DNA from: Rotaria socialis
Lineage: Eukaryota > Rotifera > Eurotatoria > Philodinida > Philodinidae
Direction: 5' to 3'
Assembly (NCBI GenBank): GCA_905331475.1
Contig: CAJNYU010000949.1
Span: forward strand, 40,224-104,223
Length of the DNA: 64,000 nucleotides
Shown here: piece after piece, positions 37,998-51,419 of the stretch
How the letters are laid out: every line of letters begins with the position of its first letter
Position numbering within the stretch: position 1 is the first letter of the stretch
Notes under the pieces: generated by a model
The model's database searches: none
Seen by the model: only the letters and a program-made list of their open reading frames with translations
Told to the model about the DNA's origin: nothing
Translations under genes and position numbers: made by a program

Positions 37998-38219
37998 ATG
38001 CCTATCGTTAAATCAGCATCAACCATGAGTGAATCAACAACAAATGAAGCACGTGAAGCTCTTGATTGTCTTCATGAGTTATCTCAATTACTCAATACGG
38101 GTCTAGATAAGAAAACGTTAACTGCATGTGTTAGATTGCTTGAAGCTGGTGTTCATCCTGATGCACTTGCACAAATTGTTCAAGTTCTTAGATCAGAAAC
38201 AAGAACAACAAAACTTTGA
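37998..38219 (+). CDS. MZT1: Mitotic-spindle organizing protein 1 (MOZART1)
   Basis: Small subunit of the gamma-tubulin ring complex that recruits and activates microtubule nucleation. 73 residues in one exon. The family core is evident: EALDCLHELSQLLNTGLDKK, then ACVRLLEAGVHPDALAQIVQ, VLRSE. The usual length is 70-85. The ATG lies 11 bases after a perfect acceptor-like tract (TGTTTTTCAG, ending at 37989), and only 181 bases separate it from the CCDC186 stop. That suggests either a 5' untranslated intron or a spliced-leader acceptor in a shared transcript. Confidence 0.95.
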   Translation: MPIVKSASTMSESTTNEAREALDCLHELSQLLNTGLDKKTLTACVRLLEAGVHPDALAQIVQVLRSETRTTKL

Positions 38220-39459
38220 TTTAATCTATGGAACAGAACATTTTTTGTAAACAGTTCTTTATTATGTCTGATAAATACAAAAGAAAAGCAATTTTCTCCA
38301 TCTTGTCTTATATTTAATTGCCTTTTTTTAAATTTCGAATCTTCAATTTCTGAAAATCTCGTGTCAAGCATTGCTCTATAGAAAGAATATCGTTTACAGT
38401 AAAATCTTTTAAGAGTCTAAATGTGAGTAGCAAGTAATATCATAGTATTTATTGTTAACGAAATAGCTGCTCGCCTTTTTGTTATTTCTAATCATGATAA
38501 GAATTTTTAAAAGACAAGCAAAAAAGGAAAAATTTATGTTATACTCAATATAACTGAAATTTAAGGATAGAGCACATCTGAAAAACTTAGAATTTCTAGA
38601 AAAATAATAATATTTTTTCAATTACAGGTAGATATCTTTCAGTTTTTATCTTTGACTCTTTTCATGTGAATGAATCTTATCACCTGACAGTATTCAAAGG
38701 AAATTCAGGTGATAGAATCATCAATGAATCTGATGATAAGAATTCAACATATATATATCCAATGGCATGCAATGCATAGGTTGTTCTGTTTTTTTTTGCA
38801 ACCTTCTTGGCTATTGGTTTTTGTTTACAAGTTTTGAGTTTATCACCTCGTAAGAAGAGGAGCTATATAAATGAAAAAGGCTACCTCTGAATATATAGAG
38901 ATGTTAGTTCATCAATACGCTCATTTTTACATCATAAGATAGCTGTATACAGTGTAGTGCAAGATAAAATGACCTCAATTTGTAAACTCGAAGTTTACAG
39001 TTCGCGTTTGTTTTTATCTCGGTTTACTAAACTAATGATTATTTTAACTATATTTATCTAATTAAAATTTAGTTAATACCTATTAAATTCTGATATTGAA
39101 CATTCACGTGTGATTGTCATAGAATTTAACCAAAAGTCTATGTAACTCAGCTGTATTTGAAAAGAATAGACCTTTTGAATTGTTCTTACTAAGTTATTGA
39201 AAATAATCTAATTGAGTCTTCGCTATTTTCTTTTACGTTTTATATGCAAATAAGACTTCTAATTCTTTTTTATTGACAGATCTATAGAATCTAGTTTTCT
39301 TCTGAGATCAAATTTTCCATAGTACTCCCTACTATTTTTTTTTCGATCTGTGCAGTTCAAGAAAAAATTCTTTTTTTCTATTGTAGATTTTTATTAAGGC
39401 AATACAAAAACCTCAACAACATAAAAATCACTCTTCGGTTTGCTTTGAGTTTAGTAAAA
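38220..39459. other. Intergenic between MZT1 and GALNT
   Basis: No gene seen. Contains an imperfect hairpin at about 38674-38725 (TTATCACCTGA and TCAGGTGATAGAA) and a TATATAAATG word near 38864. The frames on the minus strand here are AT-rich background. Confidence 0.5.
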
Positions 39460-42400
39460 ATGCATTCACCGTCATCTAATCATTCACCATCAAGTGAAAT
39501 CTTACTGAAACGTTTTCGTCTATGGAAACGTCAATATCTTCATATAGTCATTTATACATCATTATTTTGGATATTTATTGATGTTTTTTTTATAATGTTA
39601 TTTTCTGATTGTACAAAAGAAATTATTGTACCTTGTCCATCATCTGTATCGACTGATAAATATTCTACCATTAGTGAACGTAATGTTCAATTGCACCCAA
39701 AGATAATTATCGATAAAATAAGCTATAGAAAGAAGATGCTATTAAATAATCAAAACATCACTGAAACAGCGAAGAAAAGCATTGCTCCGAAATGGTGGGA
39801 AGGTGATTCAGGTTTGTTTTAATGGTATTTCGATTAAAAACAAAAGAATTGTGCTTGTTTTTGCTTCTATAACAGGTGCAACGAATCCAACGAATTGGCA
39901 AGGTGAAGCTGGTCGTGCTGTTGTTATTCCCAATGAATTGAAAGAAGAAGCAAAAAAACGTTTTGTAGAAAATCAATTTAATATTCTTGCTTCAGATTTG
40001 ATGGCACTCAATCGTTCAGTTCGAGATCAACGATCACCAAAGTATAAAAAAAATTTTTGCATTCTTGATTATGTATTTTCTTGTATGTATAGATGTCTAG
40101 CACATAAATTTCCATCTGATTTACCATCAACATCAATTATTATTGTATTTCATAATGAAGGTAATTCAACATTACTTCGAACATTAACCAGCATTATTTT
40201 ACGAAGTCCAATAAAGTATATACATGAAATAATCATGGTCGATGATGCTAGCATTAGTCGAGGTAATATTAATGTCAATATATGATTGGTTTTCCATCTC
40301 TTATTTCTTTTATTGATAGAATATCTTAAAGATCCATTAGAAACATTTAGTAAATCATTACCTGTACGAGTTCAAATATTAAGAAATGCGGATCGATTAG
40401 GATTAATGAAATCACGTCTAAGAGGTAAATGTGTAAAATATGATAAGCTATTTAAAAAAAGTTGTTTTGTTTAATTCATAGGTGCTGAAATAGCTACTGG
40501 TGAAACGTTAACATTTCTTGATGCTCATGTTGAATGTTCAGCTGGTTGGCTTGAATACTTATTGTATGAAATTAAAAAAGATCGGTATGTAATAGTTTCA
40601 TTTATAAAAGAAAAGAGCACTTGCTGAGTTTGAAGAAATCTTAGAGTTAAAGAAGAAATTATGGCAAGCAATGAAATTAAGTTGATGTATCAAGCAATAT
40701 TACTGAGAGATAGTTACCCGAGAAGCGGTAAAAACAAAATAGACATGTGTTTTCATATCATTCTCTCTAGAGTTGATACCGTTGTCAATATGTTTCACAT
40801 TAACTGAAATATAAAGAAAGCCTTGCAGTCAAACTTGAGAATAATGTGCAAGAGTTTATTGAACTCAATAAAAGTACTCGAATTTCAATATATCGAATCT
40901 TATGCGGTTTTCTACTTACAAACAAGGACGATTGTGGTGAAAGTTCACTGATGAAATGTTTGCCTTGGACAACAAGTTTGAAGTCCTAGAAGTTAACATT
41001 TTGACTGTGAAATTATAGAGGAATACAATGAATTTATGAGTAACAGACAAAATAGTACAACAAAAGAGCATCTATTAAATTAGAAAATGATTTGAATTTT
41101 AGAACAGCTGTTGTATGTCCAATAATTGATGTAATCAATGATGATGATTTTGCTTATTTAACTGGTAGTGATATGACTTGGGTATGTTGAGATAAAAATG
41201 AATGATTTCATATGAATATTTTTTTTTCTATTTGTTAGGGTGGATTTAATTGGAGATTAAACTTTCGTTGGTATCCAGTACCACAACGAGAAGAAGTACG
41301 ACGAAATGGTGATCATTCTTTACCATTATTGTATGATTGACATATTCTATAGCTTGTCTTCCATTAATTCTAACTTTTGTTTTTGCTAAATGAAACAGAT
41401 CGCCGACAATGGCTGGTGGTTTATTTACAATAAACCGTGAATACTTTTACGAAATTGGTGCTTATGATCCAGGCATGGAAGTGTGGGGCGGTGAAAATTT
41501 AGAAATGTCATTTCGTGTTTGGCAATGCGGTGGAAAAGTTCTTATTCATCCATGTAAGATATATTGAAATTCAACACTATCTTTTTTTTAATCCGATGAT
41601 TCTTAAAGGTAGTCATGTTGGTCACGTATTTCGTAAACAAACACCATATACGTTTCCGGGTGGTACTGGCAATGTCATCTATCATAATAATAAGCGGCTT
41701 GTTGAAGTATGGCTTGATAAATATAAAGATTTTGTGTATGCCATTATGCCTGGTTTGTGGTTATTGAGTAAAAATAAAAATATATTTGATCGATTTTTGT
41801 TTATATAGAACTGAAACGTGTCGATGCTGGCGATGTGTCAGAACGTCTTGCTTTTCGAGAACGCCTTAAATGTAAAGATTTTCAATGGTATTTACAAAAT
41901 ATATATCCTGAAAGTTCAATGCCTGTTGATTTTCATCATGTTGGAGCAGTGAGTTTGATTTTATTTTCCTTTTAATATTTTCAGTGTTTTTAAACATCAT
42001 ATTGACCTATTTCACACTTACTATACCTCTACCTTTCGGATGATTAGTTAAAAAATGAAGTACACGGTTGTGTTGATTCATTGGGTTTTAACAATGATAA
42101 TGGAGCTAATCAAGATGCAGGCATTTTGCCTTGTCAAAATCAAGGTGTAAACCAGGTGTGTACATTAAGTTTTTGTTTGTCTTATTTCAGATGCGTATGG
42201 ATTCAATGTCTTGTTTAACTTTTCATCATGTCTACGGTAGTCACGGGACGAATCGTACGGCTACATTTAACATACAAAAATGTATCGATCGAACGCATTC
42301 ACCCGTAGCTGCCGTTACCCAGGTTCGGAAAATGAAGCATGTTAAAAAAAACCAGTTCACTATTGCATGATCATGATAATTTTTGGTTTTCTATTGTTCG

Positions 42401-43198
42401 ACAAATGCATTGATTAGGAACGAATAGGATACTGATAGATATACTAGAAAGCCATTTGCATGCACAAAAAAAACAAATTCATAGTGTATTTCTTTCGAAC
42501 ACAATTAAGATTGGAGAATCTCATTGATTTGAGAACTGGTCAATTTGATGAATAGAGTCCATGGAATTAACTGCTAAATTTAGCCAACATCAGTTCTTGT
42601 GTTCAGTCGGGCTCTAACAATCGCAATTCATTTGTTTAAAGTACATTTTATCTTTCAATGCAATAATGAACACTTATTTAATTGGCAGTTTTGCTGCATT
42701 ATTTTTTTCCCGCTCAATCGATTGATTCTAGTTATATTTGTGTATAGAAAATTATATTCTCTCAATTATCATATATTTTATTTGTATAGGAAAATTTGTT
42801 TTTTTTATATCACATAGATTTTGGCTTATTCTAAAAAAGGTGAACTTCGTGTTGATGATCTTTGTATGGAAGGTAGTGCCAATATTGCTATTAAATTGCA
42901 AAAATGTTCACTAGGAAATCAGAAACAAATGTGGAACTATAATAATCAGGTATATTCAATTTAGTTCTATTCAATAGCTTAATCTTGCTGTTCTAGACGC
43001 GAAATATGAAACATGTTACATCAGGGCAATGTATGACTGCTGATAAAACAAAAACTTCTGGCCAATTAATACTTGGTAAGTTAGACTAGCAAGAAAAAAA
43101 AGTTTTTTTCTACAACACAACGTGATATTTTAGCTTCTTGTGAAACAGGCGATAATGCAAATCAACGATGGTATTTCGATCAACCATTGTTAACATAA
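39460..43198 (+). CDS. GALNT-like: Polypeptide N-acetylgalactosaminyltransferase (GT27)
   Basis: Golgi enzyme starting mucin-type O-glycosylation (UDP-GalNAc to Ser/Thr). Fourteen exons in phase, 629 codons: 39460-39811, 39876-40041, 40093-40262, 40320-40424, 40482-40584, 41103-41181, 41239-41330, 41399-41553, 41609-41752, 41809-41948, 42048-42155, 42818-42949, 42997-43075, 43134-43198. A short cytoplasmic tail and signal anchor ([20 protein letters not shown]) precede a stem. The catalytic domain shows [28 protein letters not shown], the DxH metal motif [29 protein letters not shown] and the Gal/GalNAc motif [20 protein letters not shown]. The C-terminal ricin-type lectin domain keeps DDLCM and QMWNYNNQ repeats. 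The conserved [12 protein letters not shown] is intact. Intron 11 (42156-42817) is long and contains a spurious frame. Confidence 0.95.
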
Positions 43199-44226
43199 TT
43201 TTGGTTTAAAATAATACTAGCATGAGTTTGTTTATGTTTTTATGCAGCTGTTAATTACTCATTTGTTTGCTATTTATGCTCTCTCTCTCTCTCACTCGCT
43301 CACTCACTCTCTTAATATATTACTGCATTTGAAATATGTTTATTTCGTGCTATGGGTAACATTCCGTATGTTTTACTTTTTAAATGATTTATAAATTCAA
43401 TGAGATTCTCTAGTCAAGCATTGCAATCTCTCTGGATTGTTTCTTATTCTCCATAGATCGCTTTTAGGAAAAAAATAGAAAGCATGCTTGAAATTTATTT
43501 TCTTTTTCTTCTGTTATAAAATTGTATTGATTTTTCATCTCTGTTATCATAATGGTTAAAAAATTCATTATTCTAACTTTTTTTTCTCGTTGATTGTGCA
43601 TTTTATATTTTAGTTGTTCACAAATTTTCTTTTCTCTGATTGTTGATCATCGATTAATTTTGTTTCTAAATAAAACATAGAGCTGTTGGAACAAAAATGA
43701 TGATATGCCGAGAAAAAGAAAGATTTCCAAACGATAGCTAGTATGGTAAATATCTAAGGAAAATGCTGCCTAGAAAATAAAACTATTGTCATCATAACTG
43801 TGCATTAATGTTTTTCACGAAACGGGTATTAAGTTTAAGTCTCATTCGATATTTTGGATGGAAATGAGTACATTCGTAAATGAACGCAATTCGTTGTATA
43901 TTGGTCTAGGATATATATTGTGTTTTAGGTTTCGAATTCAAACGCTAAGTTATTAATTTAAAAAGATTTAACTTTCATATGTTATGTCTAAAAGAAATTT
44001 TTCGTTTATTTAATAAAGGGCATTTCGAAGAATGTTGGAACTCGCTCGTTCAAATAGGTCCTTTCTTTCATTCACAACAGAAAAGTTACAATCAGATCGT
44101 TTTTTTTAACAATTTTGTTATGACTTTTTCTTCATTGAGCATTAGTCAAATAATTTGTGCTAGACACACCCAGAACGTGTAAAATATTTCGAAACAAACA
44201 AAAAGAAAAATAGAAAAAAACATAGA
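43199..44226. other. 3' flank shared by convergent GALNT and DNAI2
   Basis: No gene. A (CT)n tract at 43280-43316 is simple sequence. AATAAAAC words at about 43668 and 43777 could serve polyadenylation of the plus-strand gene. The 67-residue frame at 43979 has no support. Confidence 0.5.
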
Positions 44227-46728
44227 TTATTCAGTTGTTTCTGCTGTTGCAGGGGCTGCCTCTTCAGCTTGAGTTGTTTCTCCAGCTTCAGCTGCTGCTT
44301 TTTCGCCAGCCTATAAAAATGAAAGATTTCTAGTAGATAGAAAGAAATTTGCTGTCGTAGAAAACTAACCAAAGCAGCTTTTCGGTCTCTTTTTCTTTTT
44401 TCTTCGTCAACGATTTTCCAGAAATCTTTTTCAGCTTTTTCAATTGGATCAGCTTCTTTCAATTCTGATTCTAAAGTTGCCCCATCTGTCGTTGCTTTTT
44501 CAGTTTTCTTGAACACATAAAAATAACATATAGAAATACAAAAAAATCTAATTAAAATATGTCACCTCGCCGTGTGCTGATTTTCCTCGAGCATCTCGTC
44601 TTGCTCGACCTCGAGCTTCAAGAATTTTTGCACGTCGTGTTTCACGATCAAACATCTAATGTATTCATTAGAAAAAAACTAAGGTATTTTTGATATTGTT
44701 AAGTACTTACTCCATTGACTAAAGCTTTTTCACTCTTTCCTTGTACACACAAGTTATCTGATAGTTCAACTAATGTGACTGTACCATTCTGTGAACCACA
44801 AGCGACAAGACGACCATGAGGCTCTTCTACACGTAAACAATGTAGTGGTTCATCCACCACTTGAATTGATAAAGTGGGTTCATTTTGTTTAAATAATATA
44901 TCCCAAACATCCAATGTACCTATGTAAAATTTCAAGATAAACTTATATTTCTTTTTGCATTGATAAAATCGAAATTGTTTTACCATCCATTTTAGTTGTA
45001 AAAAATATAGATGATCTTGTTGGTGACCATTGACCATCGGTAAGTGCATGGACGCTTGGTCTAAAAGACGGGAAAATAATTTGTATTTATTTTTAAATTC
45101 AATTAATATACGATGAAATTACTTTGTCCACATAATGCAATCGTCTCTCATTTCTTCTGACCAAATACGTACAGTCCAGTCGCCAACAGATAAAAAATTT
45201 TTTAAAAAGTTAGGATGACGTTGAAGTGCATAAACTGGACCCCAATGTCCTGGAAAAACATTGCCAATTTTTTCGGCATCATTTTTTCCCTTACGATTAC
45301 ATGATATGATACGACCCTGTTCTGTACCAACCATGAATTTAGTTGGCTAGAGAATATCAAAGTTATTCGATTGCAATGCCAAGAAAATTTCAACTTACAA
45401 TAGTTGATTCATATTCTAATGACATAGCACCAAGAGCATTTTCTAGTCGACCCTTTTTTTCAATATCTAATATTAATGTTTCGACCGGTTCAGATAATTT
45501 TTTTGTATCCCACCAAAGAATCTAAAAGTTTAACAATCAGCTTTCACAATATCATAGAAAAAACAAACTCTTTAGTTTACTTTGCCATCAGTTGATGCTG
45601 AAAAAAATTCTGTGCCTGATTTTGATTGTAACCATACTGTTTTATAAGCTGGATCACGATGACTATTTTCAATAAGTGATTGTTCGACAGCTGTACTACC
45701 CTTTCGTGTGTCGAATATACCTATACATAAAATGTAGTCAATCGAATCAAACAAGAATTGTCAACTTACAAACTTGACCATTATAACAACCACCAACTAG
45801 TTGATGTGTATCTTTTGGGTTAAACTCAATGCAAACAAGTGGAGATATTGGTTTTAGATGAAGATCAGGTTTTGTTGGATTTTCTATTTTAATTTATTGA
45901 ATGAATAAATATGTTAATTCGAAGCTTTTTATTTTTGTAGTTACCCGTATCCCAGATGTATGAGTCGATAAATGAATCATTGGTACCGGATTGAAATTCA
46001 AGATTACAATAAGAAACAGCTAATTTTCTTGCTCCATCAGCATACCATGAAATATGATTTGCAGCACGTCGAGTTTTATGTGGATCACTAAATATTCGAA
46101 ATTTCACTAAAAAAAACAAATTCAACTAGACTTGTACCGATAGATGTTAACAGTTTTCGCATATGGTGCTTCTTCAACAACATCGGGCTCTAAATTTTGA
46201 AAGTAATTTTCATAAATGTCAACAATATTGTTTTGCTTGATTGTATGTTCAACTAACTAAATTAACATATTTATATAGTATCAATTAACGAAACAAACAT
46301 TAGTAAATATCTACATTTCCAAGTGATAACATGGATCGAGTGAAACCATCTTCTTTTTCTGTTTTCTTTCGAAAACGTGATGTTTGATCAGGTTCAAGTG
46401 GATTTATATCTTTTGGCCAACCACCTTCAACATGATTTATACCTCGATTTTCTGTTTCAAATCGAACTGTATTTACCTATAGTTATCAAAAGACTTTCTC
46501 GTATTAAAAAGAAAACGAAAGGAAATTGAGTTTCGAAAACCGTACCCAATGTTCAGAAAATTCCCGGACATTTTGTATAGCAAGTTCAACGGGATTACGT
46601 GAAATATATTCGCGAGATAGATCGGGATTGGGTGGAATATCAGCAATTGATTCAACAGCTCGATCTGTAAAAATTACTTGACGACCAAATTCTGATCGTT
46701 TCTTTGTGTAAACATGTTGAATATCCAT
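44227..46728 (-). CDS. DNAI2: Dynein axonemal intermediate chain 2
   Basis: WD-repeat subunit of ciliary outer dynein arms. Thirteen exons in phase, 601 codons: 46546-46728, 46315-46476, 46138-46256, 45945-46087, 45770-45883, 45581-45720, 45399-45521, 45123-45346, 44984-45060, 44711-44919, 44566-44655, 44370-44507, 44227-44310. Diagnostic pieces: [171 protein letters not shown]. The tail is Ala/Glu/Thr-rich and low complexity, as expected for this family. Its presence implies motile cilia. Confidence 0.97.
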
Positions 46729-47835
46729 TATCGATGTAAACTTGTTGAAGAAAAGTGATCAAACAATGAAATGAAAACAATTTCATCCACATCAATTTTG
46801 CCTCTTAATCAACAGAGCAACCACCTCTTTACTTGTACCATTTATAACAAGATGTCGTTGTAGACCATATAATAAACGACTCTTTTGTTTTATTAATGCC
46901 TCAGTTACATTGTTTGTTTTACAACCATGAAAGTCATAATTCAAATGTTGTTACCTCTTTAGTATAAATATCTTTTCTATTTAATATTTTGAAAGATTCA
47001 TTTGTAGCTGCATATATTCAATAACTATACTGCTATCTTTTTAATATATTATCAACGATTTCTCTCGAAATCCAATTAAGTGTTTGTTCATAAAGCCCTA
47101 TTAGATTATTTGAGAAACCCATGAAAAGTTTGGAATCAGTTAAATCAAATTAACGTTGACAACAAAAGACTTACAGATCATAACTTCGAATGAGATAGGA
47201 TGAGACGAAAAATTCTCCTTTTTTGATTTTAAAACATCTTTTCATTAGAATGCTAAAATTGACAAAAAAAGATAGGGTGATTAACTAAAGTGACAACGAA
47301 TTAAAGCGATTATTTTAAAAAATCAGAATACAGTGCAATGTAAGCATAATCCTATCGATTTTCAGTGAATACAGTAGTGAATTCGTCCGAACCATTACTA
47401 CTCAGGTCGAGCTTAACGGAGTCTGCATACGGTGAAATACAGAATATCGTCCATATAAGAGGCCTTCAGAAATTTCATAGAATAAGAAAACATTATAGAC
47501 TATTATAAAAGCTTGTCAGACTTGATAACTCATCAAGATAGTTTTCTGAGATCTCTATCTTCCTTTCTAGAAAAAAAATTCAAGTAAACAACGAAATTAG
47601 ATGAGCACCGTGTATGTATAGATAAATCTTTCTCTTTTCTGTTCTTTCCTTTCTCTCTGGCTGTGTATATTACGATAGGTAGAGAAGAAATGAAAAATGC
47701 ACAGTATACATAAAAAGAAAGAAAACCACGAAATTATTTTTTTCTGTAATAGTATTAGAGTTTTTAATAAATACCCACCTTCTCATAAGAATCTATTGAG
47801 TGAGTATTGTATTGTTAAATGACTACTCATTCAAC
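46729..47835. other. DNAI2 upstream region
   Basis: No gene seen. At 47404 the word CAGGTCGAGCTTAACGGAGT matches one end of the palindromic element at 54030, so a solo end or remnant may lie here. The minus-strand DNAI2 promoter must be in the first few hundred bases. Confidence 0.45.
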
Positions 47836-48984
47836 ACTAGTCGACGATCCTTCGATCTGTCCAGATTCTTGTTATTCTTGAACATCAGACAAGATTCTTT
47901 TGTCATTCCTTCTGTACAAGATTCTTGCCTGAAAAAGCAGATTTTTACTTTCTGGCAAGATTCTTCTTTTATCATAATTCTTACCATTTTGACAAAATCC
48001 TTCTAATACAAATGAATTTCATCTAGGCATCCATACGATTGCCTCCTCTCGGTACTTGTTTGCACATTCCCCGAAAAAAAAAGAATGCCGTCCATTTGTT
48101 TTTCTAAACCTAAGAAGATTTATTCGTACATTATATTTTAATTTCGAATTAAAAAAAATATACGATAACCTCATACGTACAAAAAAAATTGAAAAAAAAA
48201 GAAAACGAAAACAAATTGAACAAAACTATCTATTTAAAAAATACATCTGTTACAGTTCGTCAGCGTTATCTTCATTATCATCTAGAAAGAAAGAAAAAGA
48301 TATTTACGTTCAAACTTCTGTATATTTATAAGTATATAGACAAAGACATCACGTGATATTTTCCCTTAAGATATGATACAAATCGTTGAAAGGAATAGAA
48401 AGAAGCAACTTGTCTGAATTTCAGAAATTCTTGAATATCTTCCCATTCTTACGCGATTTTTATTTATCTGATCAATCAGACAAGATTGTGTTTTTCTTGA
48501 ATAACAGGCAAGGATCTTCCCAGGTGAATGAATCCGACAGTGAATCCTATCAAATCTCGTGGGATCTGACAAGGCGACAAAATCCGATCAGATTCCTGGT
48601 CACGGATCTACTAACCAATCCGACGGAAAAAAACATTTTCTTAATCACCAATGAATAAGCACATGATGCAAACATAACACATGGGTCGAATACTTATGTT
48701 GGATTCCGTTAAATTCCGACACTGGAATCTATCTGATTCCAACACTAGGGTTCCGATTGTAGGTCCCACACCCGGATACCGATAATATTTCGTCGGTTTA
48801 ATTAAATCCATACTATATCCGATAAGATTCCGATAGGATCCCACTATCGGAATCATTCTTCTGGGTTGTTTCTTTTCTTTCGCGAAAAATCTTGCCTGAA
48901 TATTATGATTACAAAGAATCTTGTCTGATATTCAAGAAAAACAAGAATCTGGACAGAAAGAAGGCACGATCGTCAACTAGAGTC
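47836..48984. mobile_element. Long copy of the CTAGTCGACGATC / CAAGATTCTTG TIR family
   Basis: Left end CACTAGTCGACGATC, then CTGTCCAGATTCTTGTTATT and ATCAGACAAGATTCTT; the right end repeats these inverted (AAGAATCTGGACAGA, GATCGTCAACTAG). Compared with the copy at 57234-58680 the order is inverted: GCATCCATACGATTGCCTCC here equals the inverse of GGAGGTAACCGTATGGATGC there, and both contain ATCACGTGAT. The right half (48460-48850) contains many ATCCGAT/ATCGGA/TTCCGAT words not in the other copy and may be a further nested insertion. No transposase. It sits just upstream of the broken F-box-like gene. Confidence 0.75.
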
Positions 48985-49099
48985 TGATGTTTCTGAGTTG
49001 TCTATGATCAATAATAAAATAAATGATCCATATTAATACCTTGTGAATGAATTAATGAATCATAATTATAGTCATTATAACTGTCGTTTTTTTTTGTAG

Positions 49100-49931
49100 A
49101 GAAAACTTCTCAATTTAAAATGCTTTATACTAACTCATGAACCGGAGTTATTGGTCTACAATAATTTTCTTATTCCACTTTTACACCGAATATCAAATTT
49201 ACAAGAACTCAGTTTGTATTGTGCCAATCATATTGCACCAATTATTGATGGTAATAATTTGAAAGAGAATATTTTCAATCATACGACTAAATTAAAGAAA
49301 TTCGAATTTAAAATTCGTTCATTATTTCTTTTAATAATCAATTTAATTTACCGTCAAATGAAGATATACAAAATACATTTAAAAATTCTATGAACAATCA
49401 ACTAATGTCATGTATTGATTATTTTCTAAAAGAAAACCAAGTTCATTGTCATATTTATTCATATCCGTATGCATTCACGTATTTTGAAAATATAACGAAC
49501 AATTTTCATGATGAACTATTTAAATGTGTTCGCGAAATATCGTTATTTGATGAACGTCCTTTCGAACATGAATTCTTGCTTCGAATTGCTAAATCATTCC
49601 CCATCTATCAAAAGACTACATTTGTATAATTGGGAGCCGCAAAAGAATGAGAATCAATAATGCTCAATCATACAGTGTCTTCATCTTATTGAACTTGATC
49701 TTGTTCAAACTCATGAAAATTATGTGGAATAATTTGAATAGTACTAAAAAGTGTTTATTGAATGATATTTATCTTCGTGTCGATTATAACTCCGTACAAC
49801 ACGCAACGGGTAATTTTACAAGAGATGCCACACGAATGAATTGCTCCAAAATCAAATGTCTAACTTTATACCATAAGCCAGAATTATCTCCAGATTTAAA
49901 AGACTATTTTCCTCATGCAGAAAAATGTTGA
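49100..49931 (+). pseudogene. F-box/LRR-like gene fragment, frameshifted
   Basis: Reads in pieces as RKLLNLKCFILTHEPELLVY, LLHRISNLQELSLYC, NLPSNEDIQNTF, CHIYSYPYAFTYFENITNNF, KCVREISLFDERPFEHEFLL, then after a stop LHLIELDLVQTHENYVEQFL and GNFTRDATRMNCSKIKCLTL. I recognise this pattern from a large family of F-box/LRR-like proteins in bdelloid rotifers (from memory, not searched). At least two frame breaks (near 49320 and 49620-49740) and no N-terminal F-box: an acceptor-like TTTTTTTGTAG precedes 49100, and the TIR element just upstream may have replaced the first exon. Reported as a decayed gene. Confidence 0.6.
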
Positions 49932-50252
49932 TTATTGTTATTTATTACTCAAATAAACTTTGAAAAATGAACAAATCAATTTTATTTTATTTTATATTTT
50001 ATAGGAAAAATATACAGTTATTACATGTATCAAAAAGGTTATCGATATGAGTTATGAGACAAAGAAAAAGGTTACTATACAAAATAGAAAACAATTTGCC
50101 TACAATTACAATCATCGATCTAATTAAGTGTTATTATAAGTTATATAAACTAAATGAAATCCCTTGGTTTTACGCTCAAAAACTAGTTACATATTTGCGT
50201 TACCTTACTGTTAACGATAGGTTCGAATGTCAAAATGTCTCGGCAATTTAAT

Positions 50253-50385
50253 ATTAAATTAGACCAACACGTATGCCAAATCTTTCTGTATTTACAGCAA
50301 AGTTTTCATAGTTTAACACTAAAGTATAAAAAAAAAACTCTCGAGAAGAAAACAAAGATTTAGGCTAAATGTTGGTCTAATTTAA
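50253..50385. repeat. Short inverted repeat (possible MITE)
   Basis: ATTAAATTAGACCAACA at the left is repeated inverted as TGTTGGTCTAATTTAAT at the right, about 100 bases apart. Compatible with a very small hairpin-forming element. The rest of 50386-51419 shows no gene; 51027-51180 contains CGATCGCATACGGAG-like words related to the palindromic element at 54030. Confidence 0.55.
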
Positions 50386-51419
50386 TGTTAACTTCGTAGG
50401 AAAACTCGTCAAAATAGACCAAAAAAATATATATCTATGAAAACAACTTTAGAAAAAATGCTTTCACTCAGTGAATTTTATACAGATCCATGTCGTTCAC
50501 ATCACTCTTTTTGAAGATGAAAACCCGACCTCATAAAGCTTACACATTTGGGGAGTTAGTCGAAAAATAATTCTTTGCACTTTAAGAACAATTCCGGCCT
50601 AAGAAATTGACATTGATCTGTGTCCATCTGCCTGCCTGCTTGTGACAAAGTTGATAGTACGATATACCTTAGACTGTAAAGGTAAGTCTTAGAAAAAATA
50701 AATCATCTGTTTCTGTTGTCTGTTTATTCTTCATTACCATCCTGATTTAGAATGACTGTATAGTGTGTCTTCTGGGTGAAAATGAGCATTCTTTTGAGTG
50801 TTCAACAAAATCTGCTTGGTTGATCAGTGATGTGCAAGTATTACTGAATATACAAGTTAATTAATCGTTGACAACTAATTAGTCATTTTAAAGATACAAT
50901 TATGAATAGCAAAATTCCTATGTGATGAATAATATCATTTATTTATTTGTTTTTTTTAGAGATACTCCATAACAATGCTAAGGATGTTCAGATATCAGAA
51001 AACATGTGGATCAATTGATTTTCAATGTGACTGTATACGATCGCATACGGAGAAATACGGATCAAAACCGAAATTGTATACAAACTCTGTATGAGGATAG
51101 TAAACGACCGTTTTTTCCTCCGCATATCATCATATTGCTTCGTATAGAGTCGTTTATGGCCACGTTTTCTCAACATGGGATAGGTATAATGGAAGAAGAA
51201 AAGAGAATGTACTCCATAACAATAAAAAAGTGCAAAAATGAAAAAAAACTCAATTAAAGTTAACTTCTAAGAGGAGATTCTTTTAGTGGTATAACTTGAA
51301 TATTACTGGGTAATTCGCCGATTTTATTTGTTATAATTAGTCTTGATATTATCATACTTTCGACAAATGTATCGAGATAATGCAGATCCTAAAATAGATG
51401 TATTAATTTGCATACATGT

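Noticed and set aside
42131-42370. Possible extra GALNT exon inside intron 11
   Set aside because: The lectin-domain alignment needs exon 11 (ends GVNQ) to join directly to [16 protein letters not shown] at 42818; the phases fit without it.
48056-48658. Several 60-90 residue frames on both strands
   Set aside because: All lie in the arms or interior of the TIR element and mirror its repeated CAAGATTCTTG words.
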